A stretch of 23,517 bases of DNA from Pseudomonadota bacterium (GCA_023432025.1 JAEYVE010000088.1:1-23517), one strand, 5' to 3'; shown: positions 1 to 8,836, counted from the stretch's first letter. Notes: generated by a model not told the origin, from the letters alone. Numbers and translations are program-made.

Positions 1-2
1 CG

Positions 3-665
3 GCCGAGGAGCGAAGCCTTCACTGTTCGCTCCTTCTTGCACTAGGGCGCGAAGTTCCGTTCGAGCAATCGCTGAACACGCTACGAGGCGCGGCGCGCTA
101 CATGGGATCGCTCAGGTTCTCCGCGGAAGTCGACCTCCTGCAGACGGCGCGACAAGCCGACCTCGCACGACTCGAGGCCATTGCCGCGCACCCTGAGCTG
201 AGTCCAGTTGCCGCTCGCCGTGCGCGCTCCCTGCTCTCCGGCGCGCCGGCGGAAGACGCGCTCGATCGCGCAGTTCTCTCCTGCATCTCTCTCCCTTCGC
301 TCGAGCTCATCGTGCCGGCAGAGGACGCGCGCAGCGCCTGGCAACCCGGCTGGGGCATCGAGCTCTCCACACGCCGCGCCTGGCTTCCCACGGGCGAATG
401 GCTGGATCTTTCTCGTCGAGCGCTCCACCTGCGCCTCCTCCTGGCACTGGCCCGCCACGGCGGCAGCGCGACCAAGGAAGAGCTCGTCCACGAGGTTTGG
501 GAGGAACGAGAGTACCACCCGCTGCGCCACGACACGCGCCTGCAAGTGACGGTTCACAAGCTCCGAGAGCTTCTCGAAGACCAACCCAAAACCCCACGAC
601 GACTCATCACCACCGCCGTCGGCTACGCCTTGGCAGGGCCCTTTCGCCTCGCTGGGCGAGAGTGA
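3..665 (+). CDS. Winged-helix (OmpR/PhoB-type) DNA-binding regulator, 5' end outside window
   Basis: The reading frame is open from the left edge with no stop, so the ATG at 102 is probably internal and the gene starts upstream of the window. The last ~100 residues look like an OmpR/PhoB-type winged helix: a strand pair (GIELSTRRAWL), a recognition-helix region rich in basic and acidic residues (KEELVHEVWEERE, then RLQVTVHKLRELLE) and the wing ending in TAVGYAL. The visible N-terminal part is helical and Ala/Leu-rich, with no receiver or ATPase motif. Family knowledge says such domains bind tandem direct repeats in DNA. The target is unknown. The gene ends 7 bases before the convergent kinase stop codon. 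The DNA-binding call is fairly sure; the rest of the protein cannot be judged. Confidence 0.75.
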   Translation, partial: AEERSLHCSLLLALGREVPFEQSLNTLRGAARYMGSLRFSAEVDLLQTARQADLARLEAIAAHPELSPVAARRARSLLSGAPAEDALDRAVLSCISLPSLELIVPAEDARSAWQPGWGIELSTRRAWLPTGEWLDLSRRALHLRLLLALARHGGSATKEELVHEVWEEREYHPLRHDTRLQVTVHKLRELLEDQPKTPRRLITTAVGYALAGPFRLAGRE

Positions 666-672
666 GACGAGG

Positions 673-2061
673 TCAGCTGCCCGTCTTGCTCACGAGCTCG
701 ACGGAGAGCGCAGTGTTGGCGTCGGGCACGACCTTGATGACCTTCCTCTCGTAGCCCGGCAGCCGGAGCTCCACGTCCAGCGTCTTCTGGGTGGGCTCGG
801 AAGTCAGCTCGAGAGGTGTCGTCCCAAGACGTCGCCGTCCCTCCCAAACCTCTGCCCCCGAGGGCTCCGAGGAAATGGTCACGGTGACGCGATCCGAAGC
901 TGCTGCGGACAACGTCGGGGCGCTCGGGGCAAGCGAATGCATCTGCCCGAGCCGGTACGCGACGACCCCGAAGGCGGCTAGAGCCAAGACCCCGCCCGCG
1001 ACCACCAACGGCCGCGCAAACGCCCGACGCCGGGACACGGAAACGAAGGCGCCGTCGGCGGGCTCGTCGTGCGCCAAGACGCCCGAAGAGCTCGACGGCG
1101 TGCCGTCCGAAGCGCCAGCTCGGAGCAGCGCGCCTTTCTCCTCGATACGATCGGCAAAAAGCCGCTTCATGAGCGCGGAGAGCTCCTCCTCGGGCAGCGA
1201 ATCCACGAACATGTCTCGAAGCGCTCCCGCGATGTCCCTTCGCATGTCGAGGGCGGTCGCGTAGCGCTCGTCCGGGTCACGCGCGAGCGCCTTCATGCAG
1301 ATTTTCTCGAGCGACGCCGGGTAGCTCGAATCGAGCTCACGTGGCGATGGGATGGGGTCCTCCCGAATCGCTCGCAGCGTCTTTTCCGAGTTGGCGCGCG
1401 CGAAGAGACGACGGCCCGAAGTGAGCTCGTACAGCACGATCCCCAGGGAAAATACGTCCGAGCGTCGGTCGAGCGGCGCGCCGCTCGTTTGTTCGGGCGA
1501 CATGTACGAAAACTTTCCCTTGATGCCGGCCAGACTCGCTCTCGTGATGGCATCGACCACCTTCGCGATGCCGAAGTCGATCACCTTCACCTCGCCGCTG
1601 TACGTCACGAAGATGTTCTGTGGCGACACGTCGCGGTGCACGAGCCCTCGATGGCGCCCCTCCCAGTCGGTCGCCTGGTGGGCGGCGTGCAAGCCCGCCG
1701 CCGCCTCCGCGACGATGAACGCTGCCAAGCCGAGTGGAAGGGAAACGCCTTCTCTGCGCGCCCGCTTGAGGACGCCAGCGACGGTCTCACCCTCCAGGTA
1801 CTCCATGACGAGAAACAGCTCTCGCTCCTTCTCGACGAGCTCGTAGACTCGCACCACGTTGGGGTGACGCACGTGCGCGACCGTTTGAGCCTCCTGCGCA
1901 AACATGCGTCGGACCGAAGGATCCGCCGCCAAATGCGGCAAAATCCGCTTGAGCACGACCGGCTGTTCGAACCCGCTCGATCCTTGCACCTTCCCGAGGA
2001 GAACCTCCGCCATCCCCCCCGCGGCGAGGCGCCCCACGACTCGATAACGGTCGACTTGCAT
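673..2061 (-). CDS. Membrane-anchored Ser/Thr protein kinase with C-terminal PEGA domain
   Basis: A Hanks-type kinase of about 462 residues. Visible motifs from the chosen ATG are the Gly-rich loop (GRLAAGGMAEV, 10-20), Lys38 in VVLKR, a helix-C Glu near 57, the catalytic HRD at 142-144 with Asn149, DFG at 162-164, and SPEQ in place of APE near 188-191. All key catalytic residues are present, so it should be active. A juxtamembrane linker leads to one membrane segment (about 352-370). A PEGA-type domain follows outside the membrane (about 393-455, with SEPSGAEVWEGRRRLGTTPL). The frame is open 32 codons further upstream (to 2157), but the kinase fold begins at once after the ATG at 2061, and an alternative ATG lies at 2091. 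The substrate is unknown. PEGA tails are usually regarded as sensing or cell-envelope-binding modules. Confidence 0.92.
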   Translation of the reverse strand: MQVDRYRVVGRLAAGGMAEVLLGKVQGSSGFEQPVVLKRILPHLAADPSVRRMFAQEAQTVAHVRHPNVVRVYELVEKERELFLVMEYLEGETVAGVLKRARREGVSLPLGLAAFIVAEAAAGLHAAHQATDWEGRHRGLVHRDVSPQNIFVTYSGEVKVIDFGIAKVVDAITRASLAGIKGKFSYMSPEQTSGAPLDRRSDVFSLGIVLYELTSGRRLFARANSEKTLRAIREDPIPSPRELDSSYPASLEKICMKALARDPDERYATALDMRRDIAGALRDMFVDSLPEEELSALMKRLFADRIEEKGALLRAGASDGTPSSSSGVLAHDEPADGAFVSVSRRRAFARPLVVAGGVLALAAFGVVAYRLGQMHSLAPSAPTLSAAASDRVTVTISSEPSGAEVWEGRRRLGTTPLELTSEPTQKTLDVELRLPGYERKVIKVVPDANTALSVELVSKTGS

Positions 2062-2236
2062 CGTTGCTCGGCAGGGGCCCTCCCCTCGCATCACCCTGGC
2101 GCGGGAGGGGCAGAGAGCCTCGCACCAGTCTGCCGCGCGACTCTCGATGCGCCACACACGACGACGCGGCGGCTAGGCCTGACGCGTCGGCTGTGAGGGC
2201 GCGCGCAGGTGAGCTCCCCCGATCGAGTCACCAGCG

Positions 2237-2265
2237 AAAATTCCTCACTGATTTCTGATCTTCAA
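2237..2265 (-). promoter_or_regulatory. Weak sigma-70-like promoter candidate for the kinase gene
   Basis: Read on the minus strand: TTGAAG (2265-2260), a 17-base spacer, then AATTTT (2242-2237). The -35 matches 4 of 6 consensus bases and the -10 matches 3 of 6. It sits in the only AT-rich patch of the divergent region. Such matches occur by chance, so this is only a candidate. Confidence 0.25.
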
Positions 2266-2293
2266 TTGCACGGAGCGTGGTGCGCGCCACAAT
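2266..2293 (+). promoter_or_regulatory. Weak sigma-70-like promoter candidate for the DUF937/OmpA gene
   Basis: TTGCAC (2266-2271), a 16-base spacer, then CACAAT (2288-2293). The -35 match is poor and the -10 matches 4 of 6. It directly abuts the minus-strand candidate at 2237-2265, so the two would be arranged back to back. It would give a leader of about 130 bases. Confidence 0.22.
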
Positions 2294-2432
2294 CGTGACG
2301 GGCGTGGTCGTCCGGTCGTCTCGAATTGCGTCGAGATTGCCCGGTTCGGCGACCGCAGCACGGAGGGAAGCACGCGGGGCGAGAGCATGACCGCCATTCG
2401 CGCCTGCATGCTTGAACCGAAGGGGGAAAGAC

Positions 2433-3944
2433 ATGTCAGGAAATCTCTTGGAGATGGTCAGAGGACATCTCGGGGAAGCTAGCGTCAGCAAAATTGGCAA
2501 CCTTCTTGGCCAGTCGAGCGGCACGACCCACTCGGCCATCAACAAGGGCCTACCGGTTCTGCTCGGGGGCTTGATTCACAAGGGCTCCACGCGCGAGGGC
2601 GCAGAGGAGCTGTCACGACACCTCGACCACGTCGACGACCGGATCTTGGACGATGTTCCCGGTTTTTACGCGCAGAACACGACCGAGGTGATGCGCTCCG
2701 GAACCGGTATGCTGAGCGGCATTTTCGGCGGCGGGCTGACGGGCGCGCTGGGGTCGCTCGCGCCGTCCACGGGGCTGGGCGAAGCCGGCACGGGTACGTT
2801 GATGAAGCTGCTGGCGCCGATCGCGCTCGCCACGCTCGCGCGTCAAAAGCGTCGCGAAGGCTGGGACGCCGGCGGGCTGATGAGCTACCTCGGTAGCCAA
2901 CGCTCGATCGTCGACAAGGCGCTCCCCGCCGGTATCGGAGAACGCCTCGGCTGGGGCAAGGCTGCAGCCGTGGGCGCTGGCGCCGGTGCCGTAGGCCAGC
3001 GAGTGTTTCATTCGACGACCGATCCAGTCCGGCGTGAGCGCGACCGTGACGTCGTGACGGAGAACGTCACGGAGAAATCCTCGCTCAAGTGGGTGGTCCC
3101 CGCGCTTGGTGTCGTTGCCGTCGGCGCGCTTGCCTACGGGCTTCTGAAGAACCGTCACCGCGACGTCGAGGAGGTCGACGTAGTGGGTGTGGAGGTGCAA
3201 GGCGAGAAAGGCGCCAGCGAGGCTCCCGAGTACAAGGGCCCGAGCGAGGAGGAGCTCGGACTCGCGCCGCCTCCACCCGAGCCGCCTCCGGCGGAGGTTG
3301 CACCGCCCGCTCTGGACCAACCTGCGACACCCGAAGTGAGTGGCGGTGAAGTCGGCGCAGAGGGCGGCGAGCAGAAAGCGGAAGAAGAGCAGAAAGCCGA
3401 AAAACCCGAGCAGCACGCCGCGCCACACGAAGGCGAAAAGAAGTCCGGAGGCGCAGCGGGCGCTGGCGTCGGTGCGGGCATCGGCGGCGGCGAGGCAGGT
3501 TCGGGCGCCGACGTCGAGTCGGGCGCGGAGGTCGGCTCGGAAGGTGAGGTCGGCGCGGAGCGCGGCTTCGTCGAGGAGGACACGGAGATCGAGACGACCA
3601 CGCCCGAAGGCACCGAGATCGACGAATACTCCGAGGTCACCGCGATGCCACGCGAGCCGCTGTATCTCGGCACCTTGTTCGAGTCGGGTCAGAGTGCGCT
3701 GAGTGGGGACGACGACGAGCGCATGCAGCCGCTGCTCCAACTGATCAACGACAATCCGGACAAGGACGTCGAGGTTCGCGGCTACTCGTTCGGCGCCGAC
3801 ACGCCGCGCACCAACATCCTGGCCCAGGAGCGGGCCGACGCGGTCAAGGCTTGGCTCTCCGACAACGGCGTGGACGAAAGTCGCATCACGACCAGCAACG
3901 GCGGCCCGAGCTCTCGCGCGCAAATCGACGTGTTCTTGCGCTGA
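2433..3944 (+). CDS. DUF937 domain / transmembrane / OmpA-like peptidoglycan-binding protein
   Basis: A 503-residue protein. The ATG at 2433 is chosen because AAGGGGGA (2420-2427) lies 5 bases upstream; an in-frame TTG at 2412 lacks this. The N-terminal ~170 residues look like a DUF937 (YidB-like) domain: helical, Gly-rich, with AINKGLPVLLGGLIHK and a Gly-rich GIFGGG segment. One membrane helix follows (about 220-238). A ~150-residue Pro/Glu/Gly/Ala-rich spacer with many EE, EK and GAE repeats comes next. The last ~105 residues are OmpA-like, ending in the motif ILAQERADAVKAWLSDNGVD, which matches the NxxLSxxRAxxV(x)LxxxGV pattern. The expected topology is DUF937 in the cytoplasm and OmpA domain at the peptidoglycan. 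The function of DUF937 is unknown; an envelope role is inferred. It is transcribed alone and ends at a hairpin. Confidence 0.9.
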   Translation: MSGNLLEMVRGHLGEASVSKIGNLLGQSSGTTHSAINKGLPVLLGGLIHKGSTREGAEELSRHLDHVDDRILDDVPGFYAQNTTEVMRSGTGMLSGIFGGGLTGALGSLAPSTGLGEAGTGTLMKLLAPIALATLARQKRREGWDAGGLMSYLGSQRSIVDKALPAGIGERLGWGKAAAVGAGAGAVGQRVFHSTTDPVRRERDRDVVTENVTEKSSLKWVVPALGVVAVGALAYGLLKNRHRDVEEVDVVGVEVQGEKGASEAPEYKGPSEEELGLAPPPPEPPPAEVAPPALDQPATPEVSGGEVGAEGGEQKAEEEQKAEKPEQHAAPHEGEKKSGGAAGAGVGAGIGGGEAGSGADVESGAEVGSEGEVGAERGFVEEDTEIETTTPEGTEIDEYSEVTAMPREPLYLGTLFESGQSALSGDDDERMQPLLQLINDNPDKDVEVRGYSFGADTPRTNILAQERADAVKAWLSDNGVDESRITTSNGGPSSRAQIDVFLR

Positions 3945-3969
3945 CGCGCAGCGAACACGGATCGACGAA

Positions 3970-3996
3970 GGGTCCCCGGTGGAGCTCCGGGGACCC
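3970..3996 (+). terminator. Hairpin after the DUF937/OmpA gene
   Basis: A perfect 10-bp stem, GGGTCCCCGG (3970-3979) with CCGGGGACCC (3987-3996), around a 7-base loop, starting 25 bases after the stop codon. No T-run follows on the plus strand, so termination may be partial or work together with the second hairpin at 4011-4039. Confidence 0.6.
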
Positions 3997-4010
3997 CTGC
4001 ACGAAGAAAC

Positions 4011-4039
4011 GCCGCCGGAGGCTTCTCGCCCCCGGCGGC
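4011..4039 (-). terminator. Hairpin terminating the TonB-receptor/lipoprotein operon
   Basis: An 8-bp stem, GCCGCCGG (4011-4018) with CCGGCGGC (4032-4039), with a possible inner GGC/GCC pairing. Read on the minus strand it lies 12 bases after the lipoprotein stop and is followed by a T-rich tail (GTTTCTTC). This fits an intrinsic terminator for the leftward operon. Confidence 0.65.
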
Positions 4040-4051
4040 TCTTGCGTGCGC

Positions 4052-5485
4052 TCAGTTCGCCGAGAAGTCGATCCAAGCGCCGGTGAACCAATCCGCGCCA
4101 TCGGCGAATGCGCCCTGGCCGGACTCGAGCACGGAAGCCCCAGGTCCACTCGGACCCTGACAATCCTCGGCGGTAAAGCCTGGTGTCTCTGTGGAGTTGC
4201 TCGTGGTGTCGCTGAACCAGGCTTCTGCCTCCTCCACGGTACGAGACGTACTGGCCACAGCTGCTAGGCTCTGGTTGTCGAAAAACACCGAGCTCTCGAT
4301 ACTCACGGGCTCGCTCGGCGGGTCCCACGGCGAGTCGCGCAGGCTGACCGCAGAGGTGAAACCGACGACGACGGCGTTCGATACGGCTCCCTGTGCGTTA
4401 CGTCGGAAGACCATGCCGAAACGGCTTGCCGGGTTGTTCCCCGCGTTTCCGCACAACGTGACCTTGTCGTAGGTCGGGCTCGTGACGGGAGTCGGCCCGA
4501 CGAAATTGGCGGCCTGATTGTCGGATTCGAACCCGTTGGGGTCCGCCTCGGTGGGCGAAACGTGGCGCCCGAACAGGTACGTGAGCGTGCCCGTGTAGCC
4601 GTAGTCCGTGTCGAACATGTCGTCGTCGGCGTTGTTCGAAACCAGGTGATCGGCGTTCACGGTGCCCCCGAACCACTCGAAACCATCGTCGGCGGAGTTG
4701 TTCACCTGGATGTAGCTCAGCGTGGTGCCCCGACCGACGCTCCCGAGCGTGAGTCCGTTCACCTCGTTGTTCGCCGATAGCTCGAAGCCCGGAAACTCGA
4801 TGCGGACGTATTTGAGGACGCCGCTGTCGTCTTCGGGGTCGTTCCCACCGTACTCCTTGCGCGAGTCCGTCGTGTTCAGACCCTCAATCACCGGCGGCGT
4901 CGTCTGATTGTTGGGCGCTCGCCCCAACACGATCACCCCGCCCCAATCTCCGGCGGCACGCTGTCCCTTGGCTTGGTTACTGGTAAACAAGATGGGCTCG
5001 TTCGCGGTCCCCTCAGCGTGAATTTTCGCGCCCCGCGTCACCACGAGCACCGCGGGGTCACTCGAGTTCTTGATGCCCTCGATGCGAGTGCACGGCTCGA
5101 TGGTCAGCGTAGCCCCTTCGTTGACCCAGACCGTACCGTCGAGCTTCCACACTGTGTCGGCGGTAAGCGTCAAGTCATCGTCGATGTCTCCCGACAAGGT
5201 TTCCTCCTCGTCGCGCGGCCCATCGATGTCGCAGTCCATTTGATTTGCTCCCCCCGTGCCCGCCACGCCTCCGGGGTCGTCCCCACCGCTTCCCGAGCTC
5301 TTGCCGCCCGTGCTCGCTCCCCCGGAGCTCTTGCCGCCGGAGCCTTTGCCACCCGTGCTCGAGCCGCTCTTACCACCGGTGTTGCCGTTGTCGGGCGCGT
5401 CGCCGTCGTCGCTGCCGCAAGCCAGTGCCAGGCAGCCGGTGGCCAACATCGCTAGAACCGAAATCTTGATTCTACCCAGTTTCAT
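4052..5485 (-). CDS. Surface lipoprotein with beta-helix-like repeats, linked to TonB-dependent receptor
   Basis: A 477-residue protein. The ATG at 5485 is chosen because it begins a lipoprotein signal (KLGRIK, a hydrophobic core, then LALAC with Cys23 followed by GSDD); a GGAG lies 13 bases upstream, which is rather far. After the signal comes a Gly/Ser/Lys linker of about 45 residues, then a segment rich in short strands with turn-forming Asn/Asp (LTIEPCTRIEG, then GDWGGVIVLGRAP, NNSADDGFEWFGGTVN and SNNADDDMFDTDYGY). This suggests a right-handed parallel beta-helix or similar solenoid. Proteins of this type are often found beside TonB-dependent receptors with a carboxypeptidase-regulatory domain. 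A role as ligand-binding surface partner is inferred, not shown. It lies 130 bases after the receptor, same strand, with no clear terminator between. Confidence 0.85.
   Translation of the reverse strand: MKLGRIKISVLAMLATGCLALACGSDDGDAPDNGNTGGKSGSSTGGKGSGGKSSGGASTGGKSSGSGGDDPGGVAGTGGANQMDCDIDGPRDEEETLSGDIDDDLTLTADTVWKLDGTVWVNEGATLTIEPCTRIEGIKNSSDPAVLVVTRGAKIHAEGTANEPILFTSNQAKGQRAAGDWGGVIVLGRAPNNQTTPPVIEGLNTTDSRKEYGGNDPEDDSGVLKYVRIEFPGFELSANNEVNGLTLGSVGRGTTLSYIQVNNSADDGFEWFGGTVNADHLVSNNADDDMFDTDYGYTGTLTYLFGRHVSPTEADPNGFESDNQAANFVGPTPVTSPTYDKVTLCGNAGNNPASRFGMVFRRNAQGAVSNAVVVGFTSAVSLRDSPWDPPSEPVSIESSVFFDNQSLAAVASTSRTVEEAEAWFSDTTSNSTETPGFTAEDCQGPSGPGASVLESGQGAFADGADWFTGAWIDFSAN
5285..5380. repeat. 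Degenerate tandem repeat encoding a Ser-Ser-Gly-Gly-Lys linker
   Basis: GAGCTCTTGCCGCC occurs at 5295-5308 and again at 5325-5338 (period 30), with related degraded units up to about 5380. It encodes the repeated SSGGK/STGGK linker directly after the lipoprotein signal, a flexible spacer that could change length by replication slippage. Confidence 0.5.
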
Positions 5486-5615
5486 GTTTTCGAATGTTCT
5501 CCTGTGAGCAAGGAGTGTGGAGCCGCCGGGTGAAGCACCCATGGTTCCGCCGTAACATTCCGGTGTCATGCGAGGGCGTGGTTCGAGGTGATGGATGTGG
5601 TCACCGAAAGACACG

Positions 5616-8600
5616 TCACAGCTCGTACTCCGCGCTGAGCCCGAAGACGCGACCCGTTCTGTACTCGAGCTGAACGTTGGACTGATCCTCTGCTTCGTCC
5701 TTTCCTTGCGTGACGACGACGGGGCTGTTCAAGAGATTCTCGGCAGAAAGCTTGATTTCCCACCGCTCGCCGATCTGCTGACCGAGCGTGAAGTCCAGCG
5801 CGTGGCGCGCCTGCTCGTAGGCGTCGGGGAGCCCCTGCGTGCCGACCTCCACGAGGCGACGCGCCGAGACGTTGTACAGGAGGCGCCCCTTGGTGCCTGA
5901 TTCGAGCTCCCAATCCAGCGCCGCGTTGAACACGAGCGGCGACTGATTGGCCATCGGCCGTGATGGGTTGGTCAGGTAGGTGACACCCTCCACCGTCGAC
6001 TTGTCGGCGATGTCGATGCGTGAGTGGGCCAGGGTCAAGTTGGAGACCAAGGAAAAGGGGCGCAGGGCGCCACTCAAAAAGCCGAGGTTTTTGCGCGCCT
6101 CTAGCTCGACACCGATGAGCACGGCGCCTTCGGCGTTCTCTGGCCTGAGCTCGGGACTATTGCCCGCGGGCCGCAGCACGGGCTCGATGGGGTCCTTGAA
6201 GTGTTTCCCGAAGACGCTGAGGGAAAGAACCTCGCGCAGGCTCGGGAAGTACTCGTAGCGCAGGTCTCCGTTCAAGACCTTCGTCATTTGGAGATCGGGG
6301 TTGCCAGTCACCTCGCGTCCGCCGAAGTAGTCCGAGAAAGAGAACGGGGCGAGCTCGCGCACCTGGGGGCGAGCCAGCGTGCGACTCGCGGAGAGGCGCA
6401 GCTTCGACTTCTCGGTCACGTCGAACACGATCGCAGCGCCCGGCAAGACCGACACGTCGTTCAACTCGGACGCGTCCTGATCCGGTCGCACCCCGAGCTG
6501 ACCGACAGGGGTAACCGACTGCTTCGTGATTTCGACGCGAGGACCGAAGATGATGCGCGTGCTCGAGCCGACCTTGGTATCGACCATCATGTAGCCGGCG
6601 AAAACGTTCAGCTGCGACTCGTAGGCGTCGGTGCTCCGGGTATTCTCTTGCAGCTCGAGGAGAGACCCCGCCGCACGCGAACCGATGTTTCTCGCCAAAA
6701 AATGCTGATCGGGACAACTCGGCGAAAACTCGGCCCCCTCGTCACACGTCAAGAAGCCAGCGTCCGCGTTGGGGGCGAACGAGAGCCGACGCGCCGAGAA
6801 CTCACGGTGCTTCAAGGAGGCCAGGCCACCCACCTTGAGCTTGGCCTCCTCGGTGTTCAGCGGCTGCGTGAAGTTGATGCCGCCGCCATAGCTGCGCTCG
6901 TCCTGCTCCGACCAAAAATGCCGACCCGCTTGCGGACCGTCCCCGAAAGCGTACGCGTTGATGCTCTCGAAGTAGTTGTACACGGTGTCGCGCGTATCTG
7001 GCTCGTCCCGGCTCGCGTTCGCCGCGAACACGTTGTAGTCGAGCACCGCGCTCCGGAGGCTTTTGAGCTCGTGCTCGCCCTGGAACTGCGCCAAGGTCAT
7101 CCCGCGGGAAACGAAGGACAGACGGGTGTTGTTCACCTCGGTCTGCCTGCTGTTGTCGAAGCCTTCGTAGGACGTCGTGACATCCTCGGCGTCCTGCGCG
7201 TGGAGGAGGGTCAAGCGAAAACGGTTGGCGCGCGAAGCGTCGTACAAAAGGCTGCCGTACAGACCCCAGCGCACCTGGTCCTTGCCCTGCACGAACCGGT
7301 AGTCCACCTCCCGTACGAAACTGCCATCCGGTAGGACGTTGTTCGAGAAGGTTCGCTGAATGCCGTCGGGGATGCGGACGAACGAACGATCGTAGTTGAC
7401 CGAAGCCAGGTAGCCCCAGCGCTTGCCGGCTCCGGTGTCGATATCGTACCCGTTGCCCACCACGGCGCTCAGCCCGTAGTTGGGCATGCTCGTCGACTCG
7501 ATCGCCGACATGTAGCTGTTCACGTCGCGCCCGATGCGTTCGATTTCTCCGGGCGTCACCTGACTGCCGTCGGGCTTCCGATTCCCCGTCTGCGCTGGGT
7601 AGTCGGTCGGCACGGAGCCCGGGATGCGCCGCGTGCCGTCGTCGAGGCCCAGAAAGTCCAGGCCGCCGCCGCGGTGGTCGAGTCGTTTCCTGAACGTGGT
7701 CTGGTCGTTGAAGCCACCTCGACCCGTCAGCACGAACAAGGGCCCTCGAGGGATGCCTCGCGTCTGAATTTGTACGGATCCACCCGCGAAGTCCGCCGGC
7801 ATGTCGGGCGTGAACGTCTTGGCGACTTGGATGCTGTCGATGACCTGCGTCGGGAAGAGATCGAGGGGAACCGCGGCGCGGTTCGGATCCGTGCTGGGCA
7901 GCGGAACGCCGTTCAAGAGTGAGTTGGTGTAGCGCTCGCCCAAGCCGCGAACGTAGACGAACTGCCCGTCGACGATCGTCGCGCCGACGACGCGCTGGGC
8001 AGCCTCGGCGGCCGTCGAGTCCGTCGTCCGCTTGATGTCGGCGCGGCCCACGCCGTCCTGAACGGTCGCCGACATTTGGCGAGCAAGAATTTGTCCCTCC
8101 AGCGTCGCCCGCTCCGCCTGCTCCTCCACGATGACTTCGTCCACGGCGTCGCTGCTTCCGACGAGCTCAGCGTCGACACGCTGCTGTGAGCCTTCCGTAA
8201 CGCGCACGCCGTCGATGCGCAGCGGATCGTGCAACTCGTAGAAAAAGCGTAGCGTGTACGAGCCAGGCGGCAGCTCCAGACGAAACACTCCTTCGTAGTC
8301 GGTGAGAACCTCGAGCTTCCGCCCTTCGACCTTCACCTGGGCTTCAATCAAGGGCTCACCGCTCGCCGAGGCCACGACGCGGCCCCAAACGACGCCCTTG
8401 CCGACCGGGGCAGGTCGGTTCGCTCGCTCCGCGCGCGCGCTGTCTTCTTCGGAGACGGGCGGACCTCCACCGCCAGGCGCCCCCTCGGACGTGTCGGAAG
8501 GTCGGTCTTCCGCTTCTCCGGCTGGCTCCGAAACCTCCGCCTCGTTGTCGTTTGGAGGCGGTGTTTCGTCCGGTTGGGAAAACGCGACGGGGGCGTGGAG

Positions 8601-8651
8601 CAAGAGGGCCGTCAAGGAAAGCAGCGGGCGTCTGAATGTGTGAGTGCGCAT
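5616..8651 (-). CDS. TonB-dependent outer-membrane receptor with N-terminal carboxypeptidase-regulatory-like domain
   Basis: A 1011-residue protein. Residues 1-25 form a signal peptide ending VAFS. A Pro/Glu/Ser-rich segment runs to ~85. A carboxypeptidase-regulatory-like (Ig-type) domain follows at about 86-163 (GVVWGRV, then TDYEGVFRLELPPGSYTL). A possible TonB box DEVIVE lies at 171-176. The plug is at about 190-300, with the typical VYVRGLGERYTNSLLNGVPL and PADFAGGSVQIQTR. The rest is a beta-barrel ending in YEL rather than the usual aromatic residue. One barrel loop carries two Cys (TCDEGAEFSPSC), perhaps a disulfide. The role is active import across the outer membrane driven by TonB; the substrate cannot be read from the sequence. 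It lies 185 bases after exbD and before the lipoprotein, in one leftward cluster. No strong ribosome binding site is visible before the ATG. Confidence 0.94.
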   Translation of the reverse strand: MRTHTFRRPLLSLTALLLHAPVAFSQPDETPPPNDNEAEVSEPAGEAEDRPSDTSEGAPGGGGPPVSEEDSARAERANRPAPVGKGVVWGRVVASASGEPLIEAQVKVEGRKLEVLTDYEGVFRLELPPGSYTLRFFYELHDPLRIDGVRVTEGSQQRVDAELVGSSDAVDEVIVEEQAERATLEGQILARQMSATVQDGVGRADIKRTTDSTAAEAAQRVVGATIVDGQFVYVRGLGERYTNSLLNGVPLPSTDPNRAAVPLDLFPTQVIDSIQVAKTFTPDMPADFAGGSVQIQTRGIPRGPLFVLTGRGGFNDQTTFRKRLDHRGGGLDFLGLDDGTRRIPGSVPTDYPAQTGNRKPDGSQVTPGEIERIGRDVNSYMSAIESTSMPNYGLSAVVGNGYDIDTGAGKRWGYLASVNYDRSFVRIPDGIQRTFSNNVLPDGSFVREVDYRFVQGKDQVRWGLYGSLLYDASRANRFRLTLLHAQDAEDVTTSYEGFDNSRQTEVNNTRLSFVSRGMTLAQFQGEHELKSLRSAVLDYNVFAANASRDEPDTRDTVYNYFESINAYAFGDGPQAGRHFWSEQDERSYGGGINFTQPLNTEEAKLKVGGLASLKHREFSARRLSFAPNADAGFLTCDEGAEFSPSCPDQHFLARNIGSRAAGSLLELQENTRSTDAYESQLNVFAGYMMVDTKVGSSTRIIFGPRVEITKQSVTPVGQLGVRPDQDASELNDVSVLPGAAIVFDVTEKSKLRLSASRTLARPQVRELAPFSFSDYFGGREVTGNPDLQMTKVLNGDLRYEYFPSLREVLSLSVFGKHFKDPIEPVLRPAGNSPELRPENAEGAVLIGVELEARKNLGFLSGALRPFSLVSNLTLAHSRIDIADKSTVEGVTYLTNPSRPMANQSPLVFNAALDWELESGTKGRLLYNVSARRLVEVGTQGLPDAYEQARHALDFTLGQQIGERWEIKLSAENLLNSPVVVTQGKDEAEDQSNVQLEYRTGRVFGLSAEYEL

Positions 8652-8836
8652 GATCGTCGATGGTTCGAGGGCGCGCGCGAGCCGCGGGCGGCGACGCGCT
8701 TCTTCCCCCCGGAAGGCTCACGCGACCCTGCGCGCGAGCATGAAAGCGATTTGCGATGCGCAGCCACTCGGGGCCGGCGCGCAGCATCAATCGAGAGTGG
8801 CGTGCGTCTCGTCGAACGAGGCCGTCGTTCCGTTCG

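Larger units (their letters stand above)
2062..2432. other. Divergent intergenic region, no gene seen
   Basis: This 371-base stretch lies between the divergent kinase and DUF937/OmpA genes. Its most AT-rich part (about 2237-2295) holds weak back-to-back promoter-like elements, listed separately. Open frames crossing it lack ribosome binding sites and recognisable protein sequence. No repeat array or RNA gene was recognised. Confidence 0.5.

Noticed and set aside
1069..2196. Plus-strand open frame of 375 codons opposite the kinase gene
   Set aside because: It is antisense to a gene with all kinase motifs, has no family sequence and no ribosome binding site. Long antisense frames are expected at this GC content.
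2613..4328. Minus-strand open frame of 571 codons opposite the DUF937/OmpA gene
   Set aside because: Arg/Leu-rich shadow translation with no domain; it also crosses both hairpins and runs into the lipoprotein gene in another frame.
6201..7334. Plus-strand open frame of 377 codons opposite the TonB-dependent receptor
   Set aside because: No recognisable domain or start signal, and the receptor on the other strand is certain.
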